From assembly GCA_911728455.2 (NCBI GenBank), contig OU452223.1:248001-312000 (forward strand): 64,000 nt of DNA. The letters run 5' to 3'. The stretch comes from Marthasterias glacialis. Its lineage: Eukaryota; Echinodermata; Asteroidea; Forcipulatida; Asteriidae. Shown one piece after another: positions 26,432 through 36,988 of this stretch. Position 1 is the stretch's first letter. The number at the start of each line of letters is the position of its first letter. The notes beneath the pieces are model-generated. The model searched no databases. It was not told the origin of the DNA and worked only from the letters and a program-made list of their open reading frames with translations. The translations under genes and the position numbers were made by a program.

Positions 26432-27522
26432 TTAGCAGGATCATGAACTACACGAAAGAACCAAATATTTTATAATTGCTGCTAAAAAGACTAACTGTGG
26501 TAGGTTGGGGGCTAGTCGGGATTATGAACAGAATAAAAGAACCATACCTTTTATAAGTGCCACTAAGAAGACTAACTATGGTAGGTTGGGGCTAAGCAGG
26601 ATCATGAACTGCATGAAAGAACCACATGTTTTATAAGTGCCGCTAATAAGACTAACCATGGTTGGTTGGGGCTGAGGATGATCATGAAATGCAAGAAAAC
26701 AACTATACATTTTCTAAGTGTTGCTAATAAGACCAACTATTGTAGGTTGGGGGCTGAGCAGGATCCTGAAGTGAATGACAGAACCTTACATTTTATAAGC
26801 GCCGCTAATAAGACTAATGGAGGTAGGTTGGGGCTGAGCAGGATGATGGTGTGAATAAGAGAACCGTACATTTTGTTAGTACCCCTAATAAAATATTAAC
26901 TAAAGTAGGTTGGGGCTGAGCAGGATCATGAACTGCGTCAAAGAACCATACATTTTTTAAGAGCCGCTAATAAGACAAACCATGGTACGATGGGGCTGAG
27001 CAGGATTATGAACTGAATGATAGAACCGTACATTTTCTAAATGCCACTAATAAAAAAGACTATGGTACGTCGGGGCTGAGCAGGATCATGAACTGCATGA
27101 AAAAACCATACATTTTAGAGGTGCCGCTAATAAGACAAACTGTGGTAGGTTGGGGCTGAGCAGGATCATGAACTACATAAAAGAAAAATACATTTTAAAA
27201 GTGCTGCTAATAAGACCAACTGTTGTAGGTTGGGGGCTGAGCTGTATCATGAAGGGAATGACAGAACCGTACATTTGATAAGTGCCGCTAATAAAACTAA
27301 CTTTGGTAGGTTTGGGGCTAGACAGGATCAACAACTGAATGAAAGAACCAAACATTAATAAGTGCGGCTAAGAAGACTTACTATGGTAGGTTGGGGCTGA
27401 GCAGGATCATGAACTCTATGAAAGAACCATACATTTTATGAGTGCTGCTAATCAGACCAACTTTTGTAGGTTGGGGCTGAGCAGGATCATGAAGTGAATG
27501 ACAGAACAATACATTTTATAAG
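26432..27522 (+). repeat. ~80-bp satellite, array 3b
   Basis: About 13 further units in the same orientation, ending in the unit whose last recognisable word is ACATTTTATAAG. Right of this the satellite stops. No gene. Confidence 0.9.
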
Positions 27523-28305
27523 CTGATTTTACCCTGCCCCCCACCCACCCTCTTTGGGTCACGCCCCCATTCTGGCAACCCTCCAGTGGCTTGTTGTAAC
27601 TGACTATTACAGCTGATCTAATTTTATATGAAATTGATATTCTCAACAATAAATATTGATCACAAAGTTTTAAAATTTCATTTTAACATCATTAAACTTC
27701 AGGTTAGCCTTGCATTGAAATTACTTTTGAATGATTTGCACAGTTGTTTTGTTTTTCTTTCCCAAAGTGAAACTTAGAGGTTTGAAACATAACACAAAAC
27801 AACTAAAATTAGATAACATTGTTTATGTATGAGGTAAATGTTTATGACATGGAAAATTGTCAAGAGAGGTTTGGTCAACTATCTGTTGTCTCAACAGAAT
27901 CAAAATATATCAGAAGTGAGCAATAATAATCACAACATACCTTTGACAATATATATAGTAATGCCTCTATTATCTTCTTTACTTAAAATTGTCCATAGAA
28001 TCCTTTTAAATCATGTTATTCCGTCAGTAAAAACACTTCCAAGTTCACCGTGAAAACAAGCATGCTCTTCAATACTGTGTACATTGTGCATGAAATACAC
28101 TGTACATAAAAAGACAACTAGACCTACTCATTTTGGGGGTTTGCAATCTTGGGATCGCACTCTATTTACGGATGTTTGGTACGTTTCAATTGCATTGGTA
28201 AAACTCCAGTTGCAACTTGTCAAACTTTGAGGGTGGTTTCAGGCAGTCGTAGAAGTAACAGGCAGGGCGATTTTGGGCGGTTTGAGGGCTAAAGGATGAT
28301 TCAAG
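27523..28305. other. Anonymous sequence
   Basis: Starts with a C-rich stretch (CCTGCCCCCCACCCACCC) and then AT-rich unique sequence. No coding, RNA or repeat signature was found. Confidence 0.4.
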
Positions 28306-28313
28306 ATACTTAC

Positions 28314-28471
28314 ATGTTTTGTTTTTGTGATTGACTGACAAAGAGAGCCTGGAGGTTGACTGAGATGAGATCCAAACCACACCTTCATTGGTTCCCAACA
28401 GATAAATGAAGTTTGTACTAGACTGTAGATCAATGGATCCATCTGATGATCAAATCCCTCTAAAAGTTCAT
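28314..28471 (-). other. Possible orphan coding exon
   Basis: A 158-bp interval bounded by a good acceptor (TTTCTTGTAG just upstream) and a strong donor (CAT then GTAAGTAT) on the minus strand. One frame reads DELLEGFDHQMDPLIYSLVQ and stays open throughout. A second frame from mid-exon reads FIC..GTNEGVVWISSQ, which looks like a beta-propeller (WD-type) strand. The two would join with one extra base, so either the exon is decayed or one frame is chance. Function is not assigned. Confidence 0.25.
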
Positions 28472-28472
28472 C

Positions 28473-28905
28473 TACAAGAAAGCTCATTCAAGTTGTCTCT
28501 TGCTCATAACAAACTGTGTACCCATCAGGCAGAACCAACATCCTTCTGTACAAAAATGTAAACAGTTTGAGAACAAATTATTATTATTTGCACGTTTTAG
28601 TCAAAGTAAATCTTAGTATCATGAAGATTGTGCTATTAAAATCCTCATCCTTACTGAGGATTTCTTCATCTAATGAGCTGTAATTCTGCTACACCTTTAT
28701 CTTAACTCTTTAACTCCAGATTTTTTGCACGTATGGGCGGAATTTTTTTTTCAAATGATACTCTACAAAATCGAGGCCATAAATGGCTTTGTCAACCAAT
28801 TGAGTTGTGCACCTGCAGCCATAAATGGACTTAAGGGAGTAAAAAAATTAGGGGGGAAAACATTACATGCTGCACTGAATAATAATTAAATATGCTTTTG
28901 GGACT
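28473..28905. other. Anonymous sequence
   Basis: No gene. At 28700-28850 there is a weak inverted similarity between TTTAACTCC and GGAGTAAAA, too short to call an element. Confidence 0.4.
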
Positions 28906-28990
28906 AGCTTTGAGCTCAGTGTCATGAGACAGGGAGGGGGCATTATGGGTGAGCAGAGAGGATGTTCTAACCACTAGACCACCAAACATA
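28906..28990 (-). mobile_element. Degenerate tRNA-derived SINE head
   Basis: On the minus strand TGGTCTAGTGG (box A, 28971-28981) is followed about 60 nt later by GCTCAAAGC (box B, 28907-28915, one mismatch to GWTCRANNC). The context TGGTCTAGTGGTTAG is typical of tRNA-derived SINE promoters. No cloverleaf is complete and no tail was found, so this is a relic at best. Confidence 0.35.
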
Positions 28991-29023
28991 CCCAGCAACA
29001 TTAGGCCAGTATGAATCCTGTAA

Positions 29024-30901
29024 CAGACTGATTGCGAGACCTGTGTCACGTGACCTATTGTGGGTATTAAATGTAAACAAACACACATCCTCGGTAGGAA
29101 AGTGCGATACGGTACATGATAATTGCTGCATATGTTTATTCGATCGAGGCTTTTTTTTCTCGAAATCTGCAAAAAATATTCCAGGGTTTATACCAGAGAC
29201 CTTTGAGTGGCTGAATAAAGCCAGTAATGACAGTTTCAGCAAGTCTTGGAAAATTTACAAGTAAAAAATAAATGTGCAGGATGTGTACTAGTGCACGATG
29301 GAACGTTTAAGGCCAGACGACACTTTTCAACACAAGAACTTCAAAGTTTTGAAGCTGAATCATTCACAGAAATTGTAGTCCAAAATTGTGTAATTCCTTT
29401 GCCTATTTGAAATTTCGCAAGGCTAGGTTTAAATGCTCACTTTTCCCACCGTTCTTTACCCTTTTTGTACAGTGATTTAGGCCTACATTACAAACAAAAT
29501 AACAGGCGATGACTACATAGTCGTCCGACGCCGGTAGTGCATAATTCTAAATAAACCTCTTTTGTAGTAGAATACATTGGCAGTTTATGAAACACTAATG
29601 TGATTAATATCAATATCACAACATATAACTAACTAGGAAGGCCTGGGTGCAACTGAATAGACTACCGTCTGGCGCAGGTTGCTTTGCAGCTAACATTGAA
29701 AAATGAGGCATCCTGGATAGCAACCTCTCTCCCTGCGGACAAGTTCAGACCCACGAACATGTCATGACTGAGTGTGCTGTGACAGGACTAAGCCTGTGCC
29801 GGTTACACGGTTACACGGTTAACCGACAGTTACACGGTTATACAGTTAACCGACCGATCGTCCGGTTACACGATTACATTTTTACGGTTCGGATAACAGT
29901 CAAAAACTGCACTCAAAAGTGCCTCGAAATTATATATCCATGTGACATGTAAGCATTCAAATCGTTTCCAATAATTTACAGGCTGATAGTCTTTGTTTTC
30001 TCGCTACTTTGCATGTTACATTTAGTATAAAAAACATTGAACGCAAGAGGGCCCTTTCAACACAACGCGATTCAATGGGAGAGTGCGCCCTCTATTGTTG
30101 AAGTATACAAGTGCATTATGACAAAACGCCTTTACCAATAGACATGCTGGGGATCTGGCTGGTGCACAAACTGCTAGATGTTTACACAGCATTGTTATTG
30201 CTGGTGCCACACGAAAACCGTTGAAAGCATGGTCAGTGGAGCAAGTTCCCTGGCAATTGCAGCATGTTTACAAAAAACTACACAATATGTAGGCTTTATT
30301 TAGCTAAAATTATAACATTTACGATACCCTGGACGAATGGAAAGAGTATTCAACAGTAAAATGTAAGATCTGTTTCTTCTTGTTTTTGTTTTTTGTTTTT
30401 TTAGGGGTGATTGCTTACAGTCAAAGGGCTGTGATGAAGTTGCAATGTTTTGACTACACGTGCCATCGACATGTATACGTGTGTTTTTAACTCTAAATTT
30501 TGTTTCTTCGACAGTCAGTTACACCATGGTTACACGGGTAACCGACCGTTTCGGAACGGTTACATGGTTACAAAAATAACCGTAAACGTACAGTCTTAGC
30601 TTATACAGGACCCCCCTGTCCACTCTCCCACACAGAAGATCCACAACTGGTGACATACCTCACTAACTGCCAATTTCAACAGCCGAACAGGTAGTTGACA
30701 TACGAAAGAAGAAGAGAAGAAGAACGTATATTTTTAATAAAATGGCTCAGTAACTGTGTTATTATTACCAAAATCCGACTTTTGGTGACTCTGTCGGTCA
30801 AGGCATGTATTTGCACATAGTTTGCCATCAACTCAGATGACCTAATACCCACAATAGGTCATGTGATGACATGTAAACATTGGTCCCACAACTTGTCTAT
30901 T
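29024..30901. mobile_element. TIR element family A/B/C, copy A (with nested insertion)
   Basis: The left end (AGACTGATTGCGAGACC, then GTCACGTGACCTATTGTGGG) and right end (CCCACAATAGGTCATGTGATG, then TTGGTCCCACAACTTGTCTA) form imperfect inverted ends of 17-40 bp. The interior matches copies B and C: TCTCGAAATCTG, ATATTCCAGGGTTTATACCAG and TGGCTGAATAAAGCCAG near the left, AAAATGGCTCAGTAACTGTG near the right. No transposase. It is longer than B and C because another element sits inside it at about 29789-30601. Confidence 0.7.
29789..30601. mobile_element. Nested TIR element rich in GGTTACACGG motifs
   Basis: The left end reads CTAAGCCTGTGCCGGTTACACGG and the right end is the inverse (GTAAACGTACAGTCTTAG). 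Both ends carry repeated GGTTACACGGTTAACCGAC-like modules near 29800-29890 and 30520-30590. The centre (29990-30450) resembles 33800-34310 elsewhere in the window. No coding capacity was seen. It interrupts element copy A. Confidence 0.55.
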
Positions 30902-31074
30902 AGGAGAGAGTCAATCAATAATATAACAACTGCACAGGGGACAAATAAAATTAATCTGCATTTTTACCCTAAAACAATGAACTCAGTGCTTTCCAGAGTT
31001 CTGCAGAAGAAGAACAAATCTAGAGAAGCTGTCTCACCACTAGACTACTGAGGGTGCCCTGTGATAACAAGCCA

Positions 31075-32370
31075 GCTAAAGGGTCACAGAAAAAACTGAA
31101 TGAATGTTGAATGAACCCCACCCCACCCCCAACCAATGACCACTGAGCATGCCTGGTAACATCAAGCCCATCAGAGGGAAGAGAAACAATTAAATGAATG
31201 TTGAATGAACCCCCATCCCCACTCAATGACTAGTAAGCAAGCTCGGTGACAACAAGCCCATCAGAGGGTATAGAAACAATTAAATTAATATTGAATGAAC
31301 CCCCACCCCCACTCAAGAGCAGATGTCATTACTACTATGCCCGGTGACATCAAGCCCATTTGAGGGTAGAGAAACAATTGAATGAATGTTGAATGAACCC
31401 CCATCCCCACCCCCATCCCCACTCAATGACCACCGAGCATGCCCAGTGACAACAAGCCCGTCAGATGGCATAGAAATAATTGAATGAATGTTGAATGAAC
31501 CCCACCCCCACCCCCAACCAATGAACACTGAGCATGCCTGGTGACATCAAGCCCATTAGAGGGAAGAGAAACAATTAAATGAATGTTGAATGAACCCCCA
31601 TCCCCACCCCCACTCAATGACCAGCAAGCATGCTCGGTAACAACAACCCATCAGAGGGTATAGAAACAATTGAATGAATGTTGAATGAACCCCCACACCC
31701 ACCCCCACTCAAGAGCAGATGTCATTACTACTATGCCCGGTGACAACAAGCCCATCAGATGGCATAGAAATAATTGAATGAATGTTGAATGAACAACCAC
31801 CCCCACCCCCACCCCCACTCAATGACCACCGAGCATGCCCAGTGACAACAAGCCCATCAGAGTTTTTATTTTTTTATTTTTTTTTATGGAAGTCGCCAGA
31901 CACACAAGGCCAGTAAGCCACTCGAGGTGTGGGCTACAAATCAACTGTTTTATCCAGGGGCCGTTGCCACCTACTCCTGGGGCTGAAACAGGGTAACCCC
32001 CTTTACAGTCCATAAGGATGTTGGCTTAGGTATCATCTATCAGAAGCCTGGCTGGTAGAGCAGAAGGCTCTACCTCCCCAACTTTTACGGAGCAATTATG
32101 GTTAAGTGTCTTGCTCAAGGACACAAGCGTCATGACCGGGACTCGAACCCTCACCCACCAGAGCTTGAGTCCAACGCACTAGCCACTCGGCCACGACACG
32201 CCACAAAATAATAGAAATAAATGGCATAGAAAATAATTGAATGAATGTTGAATGAACCCCCACCCCCACTCAATGACCAGCAAGCATGCTCGGTGACAAC
32301 AACCCATCAGAGGGTATAGAAACAATTGAATAAATGTTGAATGAACCCCCACCCCCCACCCCCAAGATGT
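31075..32370. repeat. C-rich ~105-bp minisatellite
   Basis: Roughly ten units, each made of ACTCAATGACCACCGAGCAT, GCCCGGTGACAACAAGCCCA, TCAGAGGGTATAGAAACAAT, TGAATGAATGTTGAATGAAC and a CCCCCACCCCCA run of variable length. The minus strand gives glycine-rich and histidine-rich open frames that are artefacts. A SINE splits it at 31863-32202. Confidence 0.9.
31863..32202 (-). mobile_element. tRNA-derived SINE with poly-A tail
   Basis: On the minus strand the head has box A TGGCCGAGTGG (32183-32193) and box B GGTTCGAGTCC (32139-32149) with tRNA-like spacing, closest in style to Ser/Leu-type tRNAs. It is followed by GTTAAGTGTCTTGCTCAAGG, a conserved central phrase I associate with deeply conserved metazoan SINE domains. 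It ends in an A-rich tail (the T-run at 31863-31887). It is inserted in the C-rich minisatellite, whose units resume on both sides. The internal Pol III promoter looks intact. Confidence 0.85.
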
Positions 32371-32919
32371 GTTTTTGTTCCATTTAAACACATGTCCTTT
32401 TGATATAATTTTCATAAATGGAGGGTATTCAATTTCAAAATAGCCAGTAAACTGTTTTGTTTTTTGGGGTTTTTTTTAATCTCAGAAAAGAACTGAATCT
32501 GATGCTACGGTCTTCAATCGATGTAATTACATCAACAATTTAAAACAATTAAAGTGATGTAAATCTGTACTGGTTTAGATGATAGTAAATAATATGATTA
32601 TGAGCTACTGAATTAAAATAGAGCATTTACAGCCTGCTACTTTTTTTCATTTCTTGTGACAGGTATGGTATCAAAACAATCCATAAGCGGGTGCTACAAA
32701 AGTAAATAACAAAATGGAGGATATGTAAAACAAAAAGTCACATGTAAATTAGCTACATTAGACTTGCACTGGTTCCATAGTTCCATACATTAATACAAAT
32801 TTTTACAGGAAATGAAAAACAGTTGTTGCCAATAATGCAGTGTCACGTGCTGTTCAATAAAAAAGTGACCCTAACAGCTGCAGGACGGGCACTGGTTTGT
32901 TTTGGGTTTAAAAAACATT
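32371..32919. other. Anonymous sequence
   Basis: AT-rich, with a T-run near 32460. No gene, RNA or repeat recognised. Confidence 0.4.
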
Positions 32920-33405
32920 AGGTTGGAGGAGAGAAATGATCATGAGTACAATTAGATGCCCTTTTTTCATCTTTGACATTTAGAGAAGCCAGTAGGCGAT
33001 TTTTCAGCTATTTTGTTGATTTTTTTTCGGAATTTGGGCAATTTGTTATAACAGTGAATCACACCATCATAGCGTATCCAATTCATCACAGCGTATACCC
33101 CTATGCTTCCCTGGGGGCGCTAGTACAACTGTCCAGGTCAAATATTTTAAAAAGGAGTACAGCGACCCCAGTTACTGGGTCTTGCCCAGAACATCAGTGC
33201 AGTTGTGAATTGGAGTCCTACATCTTCCCAGTACTACTAGACTACCAGTACCACTCTACCAATCACAGTGCCATACTTACAGGAGCAGTACTACTAAGCC
33301 TTACATGTACATATGTAATACATGTACAGATTATATAATGTTCATGTACAACATAGGTGCAATACATACACTGTACTACGTGACTAAGTACATGTAGGCA
33401 AAAAC
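32920..33405 (+). repeat. Diverged ~480-bp direct duplication, copy 1
   Basis: From GGAGAGAAATGATCATGAGT through CTATGCTTCCCTGGGGGCGC to GTGACTAAGTACATG, this matches 34318-34785 in order at roughly 85-90% by eye. The 121-residue plus frame at 32973-33338 is not kept open in the other copy and is therefore unlikely to be a gene. Confidence 0.8.
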
Positions 33406-33409
33406 TAGA

Positions 33410-33520
33410 CCGAACAGAAACAATTGAATGAATGTTGAATGAACCCCCACCCCCACCTCTGCCCCCACCCCTGCCCCCACCCAAGAGCAAATATAATTAC
33501 TATTAGACCAACAAGCATGT
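33410..33520. repeat. Solitary unit of the C-rich minisatellite
   Basis: GAACAGAAACAATTGAATGA, then a run of CCCCCACCCCCACC and CAAGAGCAAAT, then TGCAGTGAAAACAAGCC. This is the same unit as the array at 31075-32370, 1 kb away, separated from it by the duplicated segment. Confidence 0.75.
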
Positions 33521-33799
33521 GCAGTGAAAACAAGCCAAGTTAGTATCCTACATGTAAATGTATAATTTATGGTCCATCAATATATAACTCCAACACTTGA
33601 TACTATTTTGATGACACCACTTGTGTAATCATATTGAAATATCGGCCTGTTCGATATTGATAAACAGTAACGTAATTGCATCTTGTTACAATTCATGTCG
33701 TATTAATTTCAAAGACCAATTGTTTTATGATTATGATGTACACAATGAAACTTAGCATGCCAACACACACACAGTCCCATCTTTTTCAATATAATATGG

Positions 33800-34310
33800 G
33801 CTGTTTGCTGTTAGACTTTGTTATCTCACTACTTTGCACACTACAGCACAGGTAAGAACCATCAAATTCTCGCAAGAGCTTTCACAACAACTCAATACAA
33901 TGAGAGTATACACCCTCTGTTGGTGAAGCGATAACATACAAAAATACTCGTAAAAGACTTGAAATACATAAATACTACTAGTCTGTGCATGATTTATAAA
34001 TTAGAAATTCCCCAAATTTTTCTGAAACTTTATCACTGGTGCACTAGCTATAGCATGGGTCATTGCTGGTCTGTGCCTTCGACAACTGCATGGTCGGCTA
34101 CGCAGTTCATAGGCACTTTGTCTTTAGCTTGCTACTAAAAACTACACAAGTAGGTTTTACTTTAGTAAAATGATAACATGTAGGTATACCATGGATGGAT
34201 GAAAGGATGATTTTACAGTATAAATGTAAAATTTGTTTTCTTTCTTGGTTCATTTTTGTGGAATGATTAATCAATAGTTAAAATGCATTGATGAAGACGC
34301 AATGCTTGAA
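33800..34310 (+). repeat. Diverged relative of the nested GGTTACACGG element
   Basis: Shares ordered blocks with 29990-30450: CACTACTTTGCA, GCAAGAG..CTTTCA, CAATGRGAG, ACCCTCTRTTGGTGAAG, GCATGGTC, AAAACTACACAA, TGATGAAG..GCAATG. Identity is lower and the TIR ends are missing. It is probably an old copy of the same mobile family. Confidence 0.55.
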
Positions 34311-34317
34311 AAAAATC

Positions 34318-34785
34318 AATTTGTAGGAGAGAAATAATCATGAGTACAATTAGATGCCTTTTTTAATCTTTGACATCTAGAGAAGCCAGTAGGTGATTTT
34401 TCAGCTATTTTGTTCAGTTTTTGTCGTAATTTGAGCAAGTTAGAACAGTGAATCACAACATCATGGCATATCCACTTCATCACAACGTAATACCCCTATG
34501 CTTCCCTGGGGGCGCTAGTACAACCGTCCAGGTCAAATATTTTAAAAAGGAGTACAGCGACCCAAATTACTGGGTCTTGCCCAGAACATCAGTGCAGTCG
34601 TGAAATGGAGTCTTATATCCTCTCAAGTACCACTAGACTACCAGTACCACTCTACCAATCACAGTGCCATACTTACAGTAGAAGTACTACTAAGCCTTAC
34701 GTGTACATGTAATACAGGTTGCATAATGTTCATGTACATCGTAGGTGCACTACATACACTGTACCGAGTGACTAAGTAGGCAGAA
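34318..34785 (+). repeat. Diverged ~480-bp direct duplication, copy 2
   Basis: Second copy of 32920-33405, about 1.39 kb away, same orientation. It lacks some bases around TGTACATGTAAT and shows scattered substitutions. The D-type repeat at 33800-34310 lies between the copies, so the duplication unit may be the whole ~1.4 kb. Confidence 0.8.
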
Positions 34786-35071
34786 AAGATACAGCTTCTA
34801 CAGCACAACAAGTAACTAAGCACAACAAAATAATGCTTACCAGACTAAGATCACCAGCCAAAACACGATGTCACACTTACCACAATCTGCGTATGGTATC
34901 CTCATTTTTGTTTGCGGATAATTATTAGGCAATATTTTCTTCCTAAGTAAGCGCTATGAATTTAGGTCCATGACATCAGTGCAGTAGTGCAATGGGGACT
35001 TACGTCCTACCAGTACCTAATTTGTTAGTAGTGCTGTAGTACCATACCAAGCCTTAGCCCAGTATAGTGTC
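34786..35071. other. Anonymous sequence with terminal-motif echo
   Basis: No gene. Near 34975-35020 it carries a GACATCAGTGCAGTAGTGCA phrase related to the ends of the element at 35468-36256, probably a fragment of the same family. Confidence 0.4.
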
Positions 35072-35427
35072 AATATGCTGGACTACCTCCACTTCTTGGC
35101 CCTACGACCACATAGCATCAGGGACTGTGATGACATTTCAAACAAAAACATCATCAATAAACATAATGGCACCGACGGTGATTTACACATGTATCGTCAG
35201 CTCAGAGATTCTTCATAAAATTACATGAAAACCGGTGGAAGGGTGGACAGAAAATCACTTTAATGTACTCGCCATAAATATGTTATAAGGTAAGTGAAAA
35301 GTGTTTTTTTTTTGGGGGGGGGGAAATCCCACCCTTTTTATTTGGAATGTCATCACAGTCTCTGATGCTTTGTGGTTGTAGGGCCAAGAAGTGGTGATAG
35401 TCCAGCATAATTGACACTATTTATTGG
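35072..35427. mobile_element. MITE-like element with ~80-bp inverted ends
   Basis: 35072-35155 (ATAGTGTCAATATGCTGGAC, CACTTCTTGGCCCTACGACC, GGGACTGTGATGACATTTC) is the inverse of 35345-35427 with few mismatches. The arms flank about 190 bp with no coding capacity, giving a ~355-bp foldback element. A related CGTAGGGCCAAGAAG phrase recurs near 36730. Confidence 0.75.
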
Positions 35428-35467
35428 TCTTACTAAGCCTATACCTCACCTGTGCACACAATGTATG

Positions 35468-36256
35468 AAGCAGCAGCCCTGGTAGGACTTCAGTCTACGT
35501 TGCACTGCCACTGACGTCCTGGGTATGAAGGGATCCCTGCATAACGAAAAATGTTTAACAAAATTAATTCATTGTTTTATTTGATTAAAGTAGCAAAAAC
35601 GTCATTCATATATTCCTTGTATCCAATGGTTACAGACTGGAAGGTTCATAAATCTTTAAAATGTTTTGGGCACACACTATTTATGGATGTAAAATGAAAA
35701 TTAGTCAGGAAACAAAAATCAGCAAAAACTACCATTACTTAGTCCAGTTGAAACAAACAACATGCATGTGTGGAATATGATGCATAGCAACGCCAAAGAG
35801 GGTGCTGTCTAGTTACTACCAAGTGCATGTAATTGCAATGCACACATTAACATGTGCTCACAACTTTTAGCAAGCTACACGGAGCTCTATTGTGCACAAT
35901 TTGTTGCACGCTTATTCTCCGGTGCAATTTGTGCATTGCCCTTGACATTGCGATCCAGCCATGCACTCTTGGACGCTTATAAAAACTTTACAAGGAAAGG
36001 GCATTATGTTCGAGAAACTTTTTACAAGTTCCCGTTTTATTTTAAATATACTTTTCACCAAAACAGATATTATTTAAAAGATATTCAAAGAGTATTTTAA
36101 GGTACCGGGACCATATCAACAGATTTTCAGCATCCAATATCAGGTGAAAATAGGAGAAACTTCTCTCGTAATTTTGTTCAAATTGTAGAGAAGCTTTACT
36201 AAACCCAGGATGTCAGTGGTAGTGCACTGGAGACTGACGTCCTACCAGGGCTAGTA
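35468..36256. mobile_element. TIR element with ~55-bp inverted ends
   Basis: 35468-35523 (AGCCCTGGTAGGACTTCAGT, GTTGCACTGCCACTGACGTC, CTGGG) is inverted at 36200-36256 (CCCAGGATGTCAGTGGTAGT, GCACTGGAGACTGACGTCCT, ACCAGGGCT). The interior includes an 82-residue plus frame (35852-36100) with no recognisable motif. Likely a non-autonomous DNA element; target duplications were not identified. Confidence 0.65.
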
Positions 36257-36275
36257 TCATATGTATAGCTCTGAT

Positions 36276-36988
36276 ACTCCATTGCACTCTGACAGGGTTC
36301 TGAATACCAAGTCGACAAAACCACATACCGGGTGTCCAAACTTGGGCTCTTTATCACAAATGCACATGTTCCCGAGGCAAAATGCCCTCCTTGCATCTTC
36401 AGTAAATGTTTAACTTGCACTTGCACTTGTGCAAACTGTTCACAGGTGTTGGCAAAATGCGAAATTTCCTGACACAAAATTGCTATGCAATACGCTCTGT
36501 GTACAAACAAATGGTCAACATGAAGTGTTTGGCTCAGCACAGGTCACCGGGGTAAATGTTCATTGCACTCCCCAGAAATTCAGAGTGATGCATGCTGAAT
36601 TATCACATCTTGGATCTAATGTACTCCAGACTCTCCGGCAATGACCAAGATATCATCAAGGGAAAAATTGGTGCTAAAAAATGCAAGTCTCATTTCCAAA
36701 GTTGATGTCACACTGTGCGTCATAGCGTTCGTAGGGCCAAGAAGCAGAGGTACATGTAGTCCAGCGCATGTGGCTAGTTGCAGGGCAATTGAGTGTCAAG
36801 AAATTTCACATTTTGCAAACAGTGAGTAGTTTGCACGTGAGTGTAAGTGAAAGAGTCTAAAAAAGATGCAAGGAGGGCATTTTGCCTCAGAAACGTGTGC
36901 GCTTTTGTGAAAAAGAGCCAAAGTTGGAGACTCGGTATACGGTTTTGACGGCTTTGTGTTCAGAACCCTGTCGGAGTGCAGTGGAGTC
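36276..36988. mobile_element. Foldback element with ~210-bp inverted arms
   Basis: 36276-36485 is the inverse of 36785-36988 along its length, sharing GACAGGGTTCTGAA, GAGGCAAAATGCCCTCCTTG, CATCTT, TGCAAACT and GAAATTTC.TGACAC. The arms are imperfect (about 80-85% by eye) and enclose ~300 bp. Transcripts across it would form long double-stranded RNA. Frames inside (36429-36644 plus, 36199-36540 minus) are by-products. Confidence 0.75.

Noticed and set aside
28700-28850. Small TIR element with TTTAACTCC ends
   Set aside because: The inverted match is under 10 bp and no target duplication was found.
31020-31617. Glycine-rich minus frames with SFNIHLIVSLPS phrases
   Set aside because: Artefacts of the C-rich ~105-bp minisatellite.
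32973-33338. 121-residue plus frame
   Set aside because: Not preserved in the duplicate copy at 34318-34785 and has no motif.
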